From contig NC_088297.1 in the NCBI RefSeq assembly GCF_032854445.1, positions 2,543,991-2,607,990 of the forward strand: a stretch of 64,000 nucleotides of DNA, in the 5' to 3' direction. Position numbers and translations under genes: made by a program. The notes under the pieces are model-generated. The model was given only the letters and a program-made list of their open reading frames with translations, did not search any database and had not been told where the DNA came from. Positions 11,262 through 21,841 of this stretch are shown in pieces. The DNA is from Liolophura sinensis (Eukaryota; Mollusca; Polyplacophora; Chitonida; Chitonidae). Every line of letters begins with the position of its first letter. Position 1 is the first letter of the stretch.

Positions 11262-11393
11262 ACCCATCTGGAAATCACGCTGGAGCAAACAGTGGGGCGA
11301 TTGTTGGAGGGATGTTAGGTGGTTTCCTCGTTGTTGTTACATCTATCTTTACAGTGATATTTGTGATCTTATGGAGAAGATCAAAAACAAAAG
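11262..11393 (+). CDS. Copy B transmembrane exon
   Basis: 132 bases, phase 1-1. After a short stalk (DPSGNHAGANSG) comes one hydrophobic segment of about 25 residues, AIVGGMLGGFLVVV...FVILW, ended by the stop-transfer signal RRSKTK. This places the N-terminal Ig domains outside the cell and the tyrosine-rich tail inside. Confidence 0.85.
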
Positions 11394-11907
11394 GTTGGTA
11401 TTCCTGACTCTGGAGACTTCATGTAACGTCCAACTTCCAAGCGAATGTCAGAAGAACAACAGTAATTTTGGGGATCCTGGGTTTGTAACTTGACAAACAA
11501 ATTAGAGTAGGCGGTTTTGCAGGATGAAAACGAGCTTCGTGCTCTATGACCACGTTTACCGTTTTAATACGGAATAACATTCATATTCTACATGTCCATG
11601 TTGATGGCACCCAAAACACATCCTTGTGTTGCCAAAAGAAAATTATACGTGTGTTATTTTCTCTTTCACGCTTTACTAAAAAAAGTGATTTGAATGTTAA
11701 TTAGTTCGTCCGATTGAGTGATATGGCATATTAGAGATTATTTCATTTATATAAGGGCAGTTATATTAAAGAAGGTAGAGAACTTGAAACAAGTGTGTGA
11801 TGTACCATTCTACGATGCAAAATAAATGTGCAAGGGACCGTATACATTTAACACTTTGCAGAGCTGTGCAGTGATACAAGTTTATAGTTTGTTTTATTTT
11901 ATTTCAG

Positions 11908-11932
11908 CTTTACCAGAGGGTACTGAAAACAG
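11908..11932 (+). CDS. Copy B short juxtamembrane exon
   Basis: 25-base micro-exon (A)LPEGTEN, acceptor ATTTCAG and donor GTACTT; identical to copy A 5-29. Confidence 0.8.
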
Positions 11933-12583
11933 GTACTTACATTCCATTACTTCTGTACTGGATATTTCACATGTAGTATTACTACACGACAAACGCTGAG
12001 TCTATCTGCAAGAGTGCAGAGATTGTCAGTGAGCACTTAACACAGAAATAGTGTGCCATGGTAACGTAATTGTTCGGAGACGGTGCAAATCTTCTTTTTT
12101 ACATATAGGAGCTTTCAGAGTTTGAGGTTATTAAACCATGCGAATGAAAAATGAGGTCAGGTTTTCCTGTTCTCACTTAATATTTCACTGAGTCTTTCAT
12201 AAGATAAAATATGAAAAAGACGTATGCTGTTATCTGTTTTTTTTTCTTAAATAAATATTTTTAATGCAGCATAGAGAAACACAATTGTTTTGTTCCTGAT
12301 CAGAGCTCTCTTTATCTCATACAACGTAATAAACACTAAAGAAAAAAAACCCGCTAATTTCCGCCTATAGGATTTGCTTTTTGTATCTTACGGCCGGTAT
12401 TACAGAAATATAGAGTACAATTTAAAAGATACGATGAGAAAAATAAACGTTCGTTTTTCGCACAGTCACTTAGCTTTAGGATAAACTAAGCTTTAATAAA
12501 AAGGGAAAAGTGAGAGCCTTTGAGGAAGTAACCACATAATTACTAACAGTGACTAAACTTATCTTACTAAATTGCTATTGTAG

Positions 12584-12672
12584 GCAGATGTCACCAGCAG
12601 GAGACCTCATCGGAGAAATGCGGACGATACCGAGACCGGCCGATACTCACCATGACCCTGCTGTCAATATCA
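12584..12672 (+). CDS. Copy B cytoplasmic exon 2
   Basis: 89 bases, phase 2 in and 1 out. It begins QMSPAGDLIGEMRTIPRPAD; no tyrosine. Conserved with copy A, and recognisable in the broken copy C at 17096-17183. Confidence 0.8.
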
Positions 12673-12946
12673 GTAAATATCGATAAAAACCAGATGTTAT
12701 TTTTATTGGCTAATTACCTGAAATAAAACAGATATGGTAAAGGCGTCAAGTGATACAATTGACGTTTAAAAATGTTAAGCTTGCCACAGGTTAAGCTGAC
12801 AAGTTCAAATCTGGAATTTGGATAACAAAAATTGTATATAGTATTCACTCACCTATTTGAGTGTTTATTTCTTTTCGGAGACTGGAGAAAATTGAAACCA
12901 CTATAAGCTACGTACGCTTCTTAACTGCTTCCAATAACGTATATAC

Positions 12947-13135
12947 TGATTGTGAGTTCAAATCCAGCTCATGCTGGCTCCCTCTTCGGTCGTATACGGG
13001 ATTGTACGGCGGTAACCTGTGGAAGGTCGTGGGTTTTTTGCTGGCATTTCTTCGGTTTCCTCCAACCGCTGTCGTCATTAAGTCACATATTTTTGAGTAC
13101 GAAGTATAACTTCAATCAAATAAACCTAACTCATA
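12947..13135 (+). repeat. SINE-A, old copy in right duplicate
   Basis: Counterpart of 1045-1235, with the same truncation and a handful of substitutions. Confidence 0.7.
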
Positions 13136-13203
13136 TATTAATTCAAATATCTACAAGCAGTTGGCTTCTGTATATTAGCAGGTATATATCTGTTTAATTA
13201 CAG

Positions 13204-13385
13204 ATCACAATTACGAATCACTTGCTCACAACATTGCGAGAAACCCAGGATCACGGGACGTGAATTATGAGTCCATGACGTCACCCACTAGGTCTGGTGA
13301 CAACACGTACGAGAACACTGAAGGTGCTGAGTCCAATGCGACAATGAGACAGAGTGGTGACCGGGCAAACTACCAGAACGTCTAA
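13204..13385 (+). CDS. Copy B terminal cytoplasmic exon with four Tyr motifs
   Basis: Acceptor TTACAG, stop TAA. Motifs in order: NYESL (Yxx-Leu), NYESM (YxxM, the consensus for the PI3-kinase p85 SH2 domain), TYENT and NYQNV (both YxN, the Grb2 SH2 consensus). Spacing between the first two is about 17 residues, longer than in a canonical ITAM. Phosphotyrosine signalling is inferred from these motifs only. Confidence 0.8.
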
Positions 13386-13944
13386 TATCATCTATATTTA
13401 TTTATTTTTTTAACATCAAATGCGTCATATACACCTAGGCTTCCGGATAGCTGAGAGCCTAGCGGTGTTAATTGGTTCTCTACCTGAACCAAAATGAACT
13501 ATATGTTTACTTCTCCTCTGTCCCCCAATCAGTCCATCTGTCCGTCACTAAACTACTTTTCCGGACTTTTTGTGAATCGTTTTGTAATGTGCATTATATT
13601 TTATGGAAACTTGGTAAATGTCTTCACCATGGGGAGTTACAGATTGGTCGCTTTTGTACATGTATATATGTGGTACACAAGTTTTTGATGTTCGTTTTGT
13701 TCGTTTCATCCTAGTTTTGCTTTACTTCTGCGAACTGCATACTTATGTATGACATTGGTTGTGTATCAAACGGTTTACTCAGATGTTTACAAGTTCCGCA
13801 TTAAATTGTTTGTTGCTATTTTGGGAGCTTCTAACCAATACTGGACGTGTATTACGGAAAAAATCCTTCTAGAAATGATGGGGAAAAGCCTATTTTATAT
13901 TTCCTTTGATGTGACCTGTATGCACTGTTCAACGTTTTCGTGTG

Positions 13945-13950
13945 AATAAA
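13945..13950 (+). promoter_or_regulatory. Candidate poly(A) signal of copy B
   Basis: AATAAA about 560 bases after the stop codon with a TG-rich downstream element; conserved between the two duplicates. Confidence 0.5.
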
Positions 13951-14040
13951 ATTACACTGGTATCTTGTTGGTCTCGATATATATACAGATATTGCATTTT
14001 CTGGTGGGGGCATCAGGAATTGTCACCTCGAGAGAAGTGA

Positions 14041-14350
14041 GTGAGTGAGTACTAGGGGTTTAACGTCGTATTTCACAGTTTTTAGTCATATGACGACGAG
14101 TCATAAGAGTGCATGTTATGTGCCTCCTTGTTGCAAGACGGATTTCCATCGCTCTTTTATCTAGCGCTGCTTCACTGAGGCGCCTTACCGGAGACAAGTA
14201 AGCTACCCCGCCCGAACCATTATACTGATACGTGTCAGGCGCTAAAGGCCAAGCGAGGTTGCTACAACCTCCACTTTTTAAAGTCTTAGGTGTGACTCGA
14301 CCAAAAAATAGACCATGGATCTACAGCTCCCGAAGCGGACACTCTACCAA
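14041..14350 (-). repeat. SINE-B in right duplicate
   Basis: Same insertion as 2142-2425, flanked by the same 14-bp duplication at 14027-14040 and 14351-14364. Here the tRNA-proximal part 'ggtcttaggtgtgactcga' is kept, while the left copy has lost it. Confidence 0.85.
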
Positions 14351-15807
14351 CTCGAGAGAAGTGAAACCCGAGTTCAATATCACTTCTCGATATTTTCTTA
14401 CCTTTTCGAGTTGTACTTTAAATCGTCGAATTCGGACATCGATAACGGAGCTATAGCCACCGTTTGCTGGTTTACAAACTAGCAGACGCAAGAGAGCTCT
14501 CAAAGGGAGATAACTGCTGTGAAATAACGCACGTGGTCGTTTGATATTAGCACGAGATCGTTGGACATTGTCTCGTCAACGAGATCGTTGGGTATTGCCT
14601 ACCAAAGTGGGATAATACTTTGCGAGCGTGACGCTGCATTCCTTGGGCGCGTGATCGCTGTACATTGTGTTTTGCGTAATACCATGTGACCGTCTCTGGA
14701 CCAATGGAAACGGAGAATAACCCTAGGAGGTATAATGATAATAATTTTTTGATTTGTCATTTTGTGATAAGTCATTTGTACCGATTTGTACATGCTTAAG
14801 TGCAATTTCAGTTCCTTATGTGCAATACTTTTTGTTTACATTGTAACAAGGGAATTCCACACTTATCATTTTGTTCCTCAGCATTGGTCGTCAGGTTGTA
14901 TTTTTGCTATTTAAAGACGTTTCTCAAAATGGATAGTTGTAGGGTACTGCCCGACCACGCGGATTGGTCATCACGGGGAACTCGTACATTGTACTCTAAC
15001 AAGTGCCGGGATGATTTTATTCAGTACATCTTAGTTTAGTAAGACTGGTGTAGAAAACACTGACATGTTCTGGCTTTTCATTTATTCCATTTGTTAGCTG
15101 AAATTTTCCATTTTTCAAAAACACCTTGATATGTGTGCATAGCCGATCTTTGGTTCAGGGTTAAACTGGCTGATCCTCTTTTTTCAATCACTCTCCATTC
15201 TTTCTGTCAGTCGACAAGAAGAGTGTACACAGGTGTCTTCTGCTACCAGAAATGGTTAAATAAAATTAGACCTTAAAAATACGTGGGAAAGTTCGTCAGT
15301 AAATGACTGAAGATCGGTGGTTTACACCAGGGTCTTCGATTTCATCCACCCATACAATTACCCGAGACAAAAATGAAAACATCTTGAGAATAGGTAAATT
15401 GTCTTACCAGAAATGGAGAAATAAAGACTTGTGTTTGCTGAAAATGGAAATTTTACGTGTCCAGATGTCTGACATAGCTTGTAAGGCTCAGTCCTGCAGC
15501 TTATACGTTATGAAGATAATGTTAGATATAGGGGTTTTATTTCTAACAAGTATAGGTCTAATAACACACTCTGATGTACATGTAGACATGTGCGTTTTAA
15601 CACAGAGCTAAGCTGTCCCAGTTTTACCATGTACCTATTATACATATTGTGCAGAGCGGCACACATCATGATTTCCAAAGAATACATCAACGTAGAGATA
15701 GTCTCACCCAATGACCTACCCACTGTGTATAAACCAGACCGAAGGCTATGTTTACGTACATCTATACAATGTGGGCAGGGATTTTAACTCAGAGGTAAAG
15801 CTGATCG

Positions 15808-16031
15808 TTATAACATAACATATCTATAACATATTTTCTTTTTCTTGGTTGAAATTAGAGCCTTGTTTTCTTGTAAATCGGTAAAATCATACAGTAACAG
15901 GATTAGGATCAAGATGTAATTATTGTCCCTAGGTATCTATCTTCGTTAGTCATCTGTTTATCATTTTACACATGCAGAAAGGAAAAAAATTCATCTGCCC
16001 GTAAGGTGTTTAGACAGTAAAAGTCTACAAC
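15808..16031. other. Spacer after duplication boundary
   Basis: Unique AT-rich sequence between the end of the duplicated block and the 68-bp array. Nothing recognisable. Confidence 0.6.
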
Positions 16032-16780
16032 GCAGAGAGTAATCCCAGACCAGGGATGACAATGTCATACTTGACAACTGGTTACACCTTACAGGCAACA
16101 TAGAGAGTAATCCCAGACCAAGGATGACAGTGTGATACCTGGCAACTGGTTACACCTTACAGGCAACACAGAGAGTAACCCTAGACCAGGGATGACAATG
16201 TCATACTTGTCAACTGGTTACACCTTACAGGCAACACAGAGAGTAATCCCAGACCAGGGATAACAGTGTGATACCTGGCAACTGGTTACACGTTACAGGC
16301 AACACAGAGAGTAACCCAGACAAAGGATGAAAATGTGATACCTGGCAACTGGTTACACCTTACAGGCAATACAGAGAGTAATCCCAGACCAGGAATAACA
16401 GTGTGATACCTGGCAATTGGTTACACCTTACAGGCAACACAGAGAGTAACCCCAGACCAGGGATGACAATGTGATACCTGGTAACTGGTTACACGTTACA
16501 GGCAACACAGAGAGTAATCCCAGACCAGGGATAACAGTGTGATACCTGGCAACTGGTTACACCTTACAGGAAACACAGAGAGTAATCCCAGACAAAGGAT
16601 GACAATGTGATACGTGGCAACTGGTTACACCTTACAGGCAACACAGAGAGTAACCCCAGGCCAGGGATGACAGTGTCATACTTGGCAACTGGTTACACGT
16701 TACATGCAACACAGAGAGTAATCCTAGATCAGGGATAACAGTGCGATTCTTGGCAAATGGTTACACGTTAAAGGGGATTG
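16032..16780 (+). repeat. 68-bp minisatellite, ~11 units
   Basis: Units contain 'cagagagtaatcccagacca', 'gggat.acagtgtgatacct' and 'ggcaactggttacacctt'. The same words, in the same order, occur once each in dispersed elements at 18351, 18826, 37588 and 57290, so the array appears to have grown from part of a dispersed repeat. Confidence 0.9.
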
Positions 16781-17095
16781 ATGACACAGTGAAACTTGAT
16801 TACACGTTAAAGGAGAAATCCGGATTCCCGTCAGTATACATACAAATCTCCCGACACCATTACTTAAGGCCATGCGCTGTTCTCTGTTTGCAATACCCAC
16901 AATGTATATAAAAGGATTCTGTTGTTGTCGAGCTAACAGTTAACAGTTAACAAGAAGGAATTGCCTGATTCGGAAATTTGGATAAAAAATACATCAAACA
17001 TATGAGAAATCATGTGAAAAGTGTGTTATGTACTTGTGAATGAAGCTATCCATCGATCAGCTAAACCGATCTGTCTATGCTGCTTTTCCCGGTAG

Positions 17096-17183
17096 ATGTC
17101 ACCAGCAGGCGAACTCAGCGGACAAATTCGGATTTAACCGAGAATAGCCGAAACTTCACCTCACCCTGCTTTTAACACGGCTC
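17096..17183 (+). pseudogene. Receptor copy C, decayed cytoplasmic exon
   Basis: Follows GGTAG and reads MSPAGELSGQIRI, stop, PRIAET, collinear with copy B MSPAGDLIGEMRTIPRPADT. A TAA replaces one codon. The last tail exon is not found between here and the matching 3'-flank sequence near 18000. Confidence 0.75.
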
Positions 17184-17588
17184 ATTGTACTGAATAGAGA
17201 CTAAATACGTCTCCCCACCATGATGAGGTACACATGAGTTAAAATTTTAAAATTCGAGTCTTGTTTATTTTATTTTATTATTTTTTTTTTCTTTCTCTTT
17301 TTTGCTGTCCTAAACTTTGATGCCGCTTTTTTTTTTTTTTTTTTTTGACGGCTCTAACCATTTGTTTCATATTCCATGGTTCGTTAATGCCTGTTTTATA
17401 GGCCTGTGTAGTGCTTTGGTACGTTTATATAATTACGTTTTATATAACCAAGAATGTATCTACGTGAAACACGCTGTAAGCATTGTTAACGGATACCATA
17501 GTAGAGGAATATACTTATACGATATGTAAATAAAAAAAAAAGTGCAGTCACTCATTATTGTATTTGAGAGAAGAGGAGAGATCGTATC

Positions 17589-17855
<267 letters not shown>

Positions 17856-17989
17856 TGGTGAAAAAATACATTGTTACTGAAGGTTTGATGGCTCAACCGT
17901 ACCATTTTACGTTTTAAGAAGAGAATTCCGCATTAAACTATTTTGTTGCCGAACATAAGTGATTATTGTATAATTGGGGTATTCAAAAC

Positions 17990-18110
17990 GACCAGTAGCA
18001 ACTCACTGACAAGGCATTCGAACAATGAGCACTGTGCTGTGCCAAGTTGCAGGATGACCGTCACGGGGAACTGGTACATTGCTCCGCACATAATAGCTTT
18101 TTGCCAACGG
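17990..18110 (+). repeat. Diverged third copy of receptor 3' flank
   Basis: The segment with 'gtcacggggaactggtacattg' and the words before it match 2985-3090 and 14890-14995 of the two duplicates. With the exon at 17096 it marks a compressed, older third copy of the receptor 3' end. Confidence 0.6.
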
Positions 18111-18350
18111 TGTGTAAAAGACATAAGTGGGCCCAGTTGTGGAAAATATTTGGCTATAGGCTAAACTGTTTTGTCTTACATATTTTGAAAGTTTGCCTAA
18201 AATATATTGTCACGACAGAGGGTGGCTAGGAAGAAGAAAAATGTTTCTCGTTTTTGGAAATTTGCATACTGACTGGAGAAAATGGGAATAAATCATCATT
18301 CTTTCAGCGCAAGATTGTCTTTCTAATACCATAAAAGATCTCTAGTATAG

Positions 18351-18480
18351 AGAGTAAAACTAGAGCAGGGTTCATAGTGTGATGGCTGGAAAAATAGTCA
18401 TACGTAACCGATGAAATACGGCCTCAATATACCTCTGTCATTGTTTTATTACAACTGTATATGTAAATGCTTAAATAGTT
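18351..18480 (+). repeat. Dispersed repeat S (relative of 68-bp unit)
   Basis: Contains 'agagagtaaaactagagca', 'gtgtgatggctgg', 'acgtaaccgatgaaatacgg' and 'caactgtatatgtaaatgc'; these words recur in order at 57290-57530. Confidence 0.6.
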
Positions 18481-18561
18481 GCAAATTACACGCCCCCTAG
18501 CACAATAGCGTAAGCAAAAAGTAAAGTAAAAAAGCAGTCATTTTACTAGATATCACTGGTA

Positions 18562-18660
18562 CTGTATTTATTTATTTATTTATTTATGCGATTGGCGATT
18601 TACGTGGTAGGCGTACTCAAGAGTATTTCACTTATGGAACGGCGGCCAGCATTATGGTGT
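18562..18660 (-). repeat. SINE-A tail fragment, reverse
   Basis: (TTTA)n tail then 'gtactcaagagtatttcac' and 'gcggccagcattatggtg', breaking off before the central body. Confidence 0.75.
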
Positions 18661-18960
18661 AAGGATGAATGACGATGTTGTCATCACATTTAACATTCCA
18701 TTAAAACCAATGCAAATGGACCAGGCCTAGAGAAAGCTTAATCCAACAGCAGAAGCCTGGTTTATACAGGAATACAACTTAATAAAAGACCTACAGGTAG
18801 GCCTACAGCACAGACATGACAGAGAGTAAAGCCAGAGCAGCGATGACAGTGTGACATTTGGCAAATGGTTCGACATATGTAAAAGGAGAAAAATGGCTTC
18901 CTTTCAATTCTGCTCTGAGATTTATTCTAACTGTTCATGTAAATGCATACAAAGCTCATA
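18661..18960 (+). repeat. Dispersed repeat S, second local copy
   Basis: 'gttgtcatcacatttaacat' at 18675 and 'agagagtaaagccagagcag' from 18826 both recur in the 57290-57530 copy, so this is a rearranged copy of the same family. Confidence 0.5.
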
Positions 18961-19746
18961 AACTACCAAATCTCGTCTGTTGTTGTTGTTTCACCTCGGC
19001 TTTTACTTCTTAGAGTTATCGCCGTTTGTTTACAGTATAGGCCTATGTCAAAAAAGGAAAATATAGAAGAAATTTTTGTCTTGTTCTGTTATTTTACCTA
19101 GTCATTTAATTTATTTATATTATGAAGCTAATTTAAGAATTATTATCATTGATTCCACCAATAAGATTGTTGATGAGCGCCAACATGGCCGCCTGTGGTA
19201 GCCTAAGTAGGCTAATCTTTAGACAGTGTTTTACTTTTGTGAAATGGTTTAATCGTACACGTTTTGTCTTAGACTGATTAGGGAAATCCTTATCCGAACA
19301 ACAGATCCCAGACGGCCAAAGGTCATTTAGCCGACTCATTCCGTAAGCAAGGTGAGAAAAAAAAAACCTACTAAGCAATTTCTAAGCCGCAATCTGATTG
19401 GTTAAATCAAACATGGTAACTGCTACATTTGCTTCAAAGTATGTATAAAAAATGATAATATTACAACAGATGATTGTCAGAAAAAAGGGGATAATGTACT
19501 CTTCATTTTCGTTTTAACACCGTTGGTAAACATCGGGCGATAACATTCAGAGTAGAAAGGTGGATGCTTATTCCTGGTTATTACTTTTGAACAGACCGTC
19601 ATTTGATAACAGCAGCTGAGTTATTCCTATTTTTCTCAAATTAATAAATAAAGTGACAAACATGGGGCACATAAGGTATTTAAAGTCGAATTTGCTGTCT
19701 CTTAGCCCGGTAAGACAAAACTAGACGATATTACTAGTCGGTTAAC
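18961..19746. other. Intergenic, no gene seen
   Basis: AT-rich unique sequence between repeats; short frames on both strands lack family resemblance or splice context. Confidence 0.6.
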
Positions 19747-19993
19747 TATTTATTCATTTGATGAGTGTTTTACGCCGAACTCAAGAATACTTTACTTTTA
19801 CGTCCACGGTCAGCTTATGGTGGGAGGAAACCGTTGAGAGCCCGGGGGAAACCCACGACCATCCGCAGGTTGCTGAGAGACTTTCCCACGTACGACCGGA
19901 GAGGAAGCCATCATGAGCTGGACTTGAACTCACAGCGACCGCACTGGTGAGAGGCTCCTGGGTCATTACGCTGAGTTATAGCGCGTTAACCAA
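19747..19993 (-). repeat. SINE-A, nearly full, reverse
   Basis: Contains the complete body and the tRNA-derived part up to the A-box-like region (complement of 'gttaacgcgctataactcag'). Abuts one arm of the inverted repeat at 19994. Confidence 0.85.
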
Positions 19994-20166
19994 GTCTTAA
20001 CCTGTCTGGATGCATGGATTTATGTCCATGGATTTCTGTCACACATGATTGTTTGATTGATTGCTTTATTGGTTGGTTGGTGATTAAGTAAAAGTATGGG
20101 CTGAACGGCCGATTGGTTGATTGGTTGATTGACTGAAGGATTGACTGCATCCAGACAGGTTAAGAC
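19994..20166. repeat. 173-bp element with perfect 21-bp inverted ends
   Basis: The 21 bases at 19994-20014 are the exact reverse complement of 20146-20166. The interior has many (ATTGGTTG)-like repeats and no coding content. It could be a MITE; no clear target duplication was seen. Confidence 0.6.
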
Positions 20167-20383
20167 TGTTCAGTAGGTTGTCTGATTTGGTTAATTATTT
20201 CATGTTTTTGCTGTTCAGCTTTTCCACTTCTACCACGGCTCACAATTTCAATGGTGGGGGAAAATTTGTTCCTCGAGCCTTGTCATTTTTTTTTTAATTT
20301 TCTTCAATAATGGGCCTACCCAAATGTGACTAGATGTCATCAAATTCAAGATGGCAGCGTCCATATTTCAGCTCCTTGTTTTT

Positions 20384-20600
20384 ACACCTACATGTAACTT
20401 AGGCCTACGAGCATTATACATAAATGCCCTATATGGCCTACGTTAGGCGCGTATATGGCCTACGTTAGGCGAGTATATGGCCTACGTTAATTCGAACCAC
20501 CTACATGTAACTTGGCCTACGAACATTATGCATAAATGCCCTATATGGCCTACGTTAGGCGCGTATATGGCCTACGGTAGGCGCGTATATGGCCTATTGC
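20384..20600 (+). repeat. Nested tandem repeat with 'tatatggcctacgttaggcg'
   Basis: A ~125-bp unit ('cctacatgtaactt..ggcctacga') is present twice, and inside each unit a ~20-bp motif is itself repeated two or three times. Confidence 0.8.
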
Positions 20601-20821
20601 TTCCTTAAAGAGTAGACAACACTAGACCAGATGTTTACATGTATCGGTAAACATCACATAAAGGTTAAAAAAGGTCACTTTTTAAATTTTGTCATTTAAA
20701 TTTTGACAACCGAGATATTGCAGTTCAAACTAAGCAAAAACGACTACGTAGGGAAAATCAAACCAGCTCTTTGAAACTTAACTTTGATAAAAATTATTTA
20801 TTATCTTATTATTTATAGAAA

Positions 20822-21050
20822 TAAATAATAATAATAAAAATCGTACGTCATCTTTTCTGTTCTGTAGTTGTCTGTTGCCTGAGAAATACAATAAAGACAG
20901 AACGAAGTTACAGTAGAATAATAAAAAAATACGTATGTCACCTTTTCTGTTCTATAGTTGTCTGTTGCCTGAGAAATACAATAAAGACAGAACGAAGTTA
21001 CAGTAGAATAATAAAAAAAAATACGTATGTCAACTTTTCTGTTCTATAGT
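20822..21050 (+). repeat. ~100-bp tandem repeat, 2.3 units
   Basis: Units hold 'cttttctgttctatagttgt', 'ctgttgcctgagaaatacaa' and 'taaagacagaacgaagttac', separated by A-rich stretches of varying length. Confidence 0.85.
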
Positions 21051-21189
21051 TCTATAGCTGGCGTGATAACCAGCTTTTCCACGAAGGTCCCGTTTAAAGA
21101 GAAGAGGTAGCTGGCTGGCGCAGTCAGGTTATTGAGTACGTTCTTGTAATAGGTCTGCATAAAACTGTCCGTATATGCACGTGTGTTCT

Positions 21190-21342
21190 AGTGTTGCCGT
21201 CAAGGTTTTCTAGCAACCTGCCGATGGCCGTGGGTTTCACTTGGGTTTCCTTCCACCATAATGCACACCGCCGTCGTATAAGTGACTTATTCTTGCGTGT
21301 GGCGTAAAACACCAATCAAATGAATAAATAAATAAACACATG
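21190..21342 (+). repeat. SINE-A, 5'-truncated
   Basis: Starts within the body ('ctagcaacctgccgatggcc') and ends with 'aaaacaccaatcaaatgaat' and an AAAT tail, about 220 bases before the DDX54 start codon. Confidence 0.8.
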
Positions 21343-21450
21343 ATATGAAAAGAATATTCCATGTTTTTATTTATTTATTTTTTTAAAAAGTGAAAAGTTA
21401 AAGGAGCCAGCTTCGGGGGTTACATATAGATACGTATACATCTCAACCTT

Positions 21451-21468
21451 GTTCGTTTCCTTTTCAAG
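21451..21468 (+). promoter_or_regulatory. Pyrimidine tract upstream of DDX54
   Basis: 'gtttccttttcaag' about 100 bases before the start codon resembles the polypyrimidine (TCT) initiators used by ribosome-related genes. This is a guess from position and composition; no TATA box is evident. Confidence 0.2.
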
Positions 21469-21562
21469 TCCTAGATTTGATGCAGCACTTGTAGTGGCGC
21501 GCAAGCGAGCTTCCGAAACGTGGTCGCTGCTGAAAATTTCTATTGAAATTTAATGTTGTAAA

Positions 21563-21841
21563 ATGGCTAAATTTAAAAGTAGGCGGTTGAGAAGAACCGC
21601 CAAAAAGCAATCGAAAAGAGAAAAGGAAGAAGCAAAGTGGGATAACTTTTCAAAAACTGGACAGAAAAATGGACGTCAAGGCAAAAACAGCGACAAGTCC
21701 AACAACAACATCAACGAACAACACAGCATGTCAAAAAGTGAGAAAGTGGAAAGAAAGACGTTTCAGAAATACAGGAAGAAAACGGTGTCAGTTGATTCAG
21801 AAGAGGAAGAAGTGGAAGTTGTCCCTGAGAAGTCGGTGTCG
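21563..21841 (+). CDS. DDX54: DDX54 exon 1 (residues 1-93)
   Basis: Lys/Arg/Gln-rich, low-complexity N-terminus starting [15 protein letters not shown], probably nucleolar targeting, ending in an acidic run (DSEEEEVEV). Phase 0 donor GTAAGT. Confidence 0.93.

Larger units (their letters stand above)
5591..13385 (+). pseudogene. Ig-domain transmembrane receptor, copy B (two disrupted exons)
   Basis: Predicted type I membrane protein of the immunoglobulin superfamily. Exons: Ig1 5591-5899, Ig2 7966-8235, Ig3 10639-10997, transmembrane 11262-11393, cytoplasmic 11908-11932, 12584-12672 and 13204-13385 (TAA 13383-13385). The extracellular exons have phase 1-1 borders, as usual for Ig domains. Ig2 has an in-frame TAG at 8139-8141 and Ig3 is 359 bases long with a frame change in its middle. 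The membrane and tail exons are intact, with YESL, YESM, YENT and YQNV. No start or signal-peptide exon was found. Because Ig2 (270 bases) is symmetric and Ig3 has phase 1 on both sides, skipping both keeps the frame, so a one-Ig receptor remains possible. The ligand is unknown; a role in recognition or adhesion is inferred only from domain type. Confidence 0.75.
11904..15807 (+). repeat. Segmental duplication, right copy
   Basis: Partner of 1-3900. Differences are scattered substitutions and short indels; the clearest is inside the SINE-B copy near 14230-14340. The duplicated unit contains the receptor cytoplasmic exons, the 3' UTR and about 1.9 kb of flank. Confidence 0.95.
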
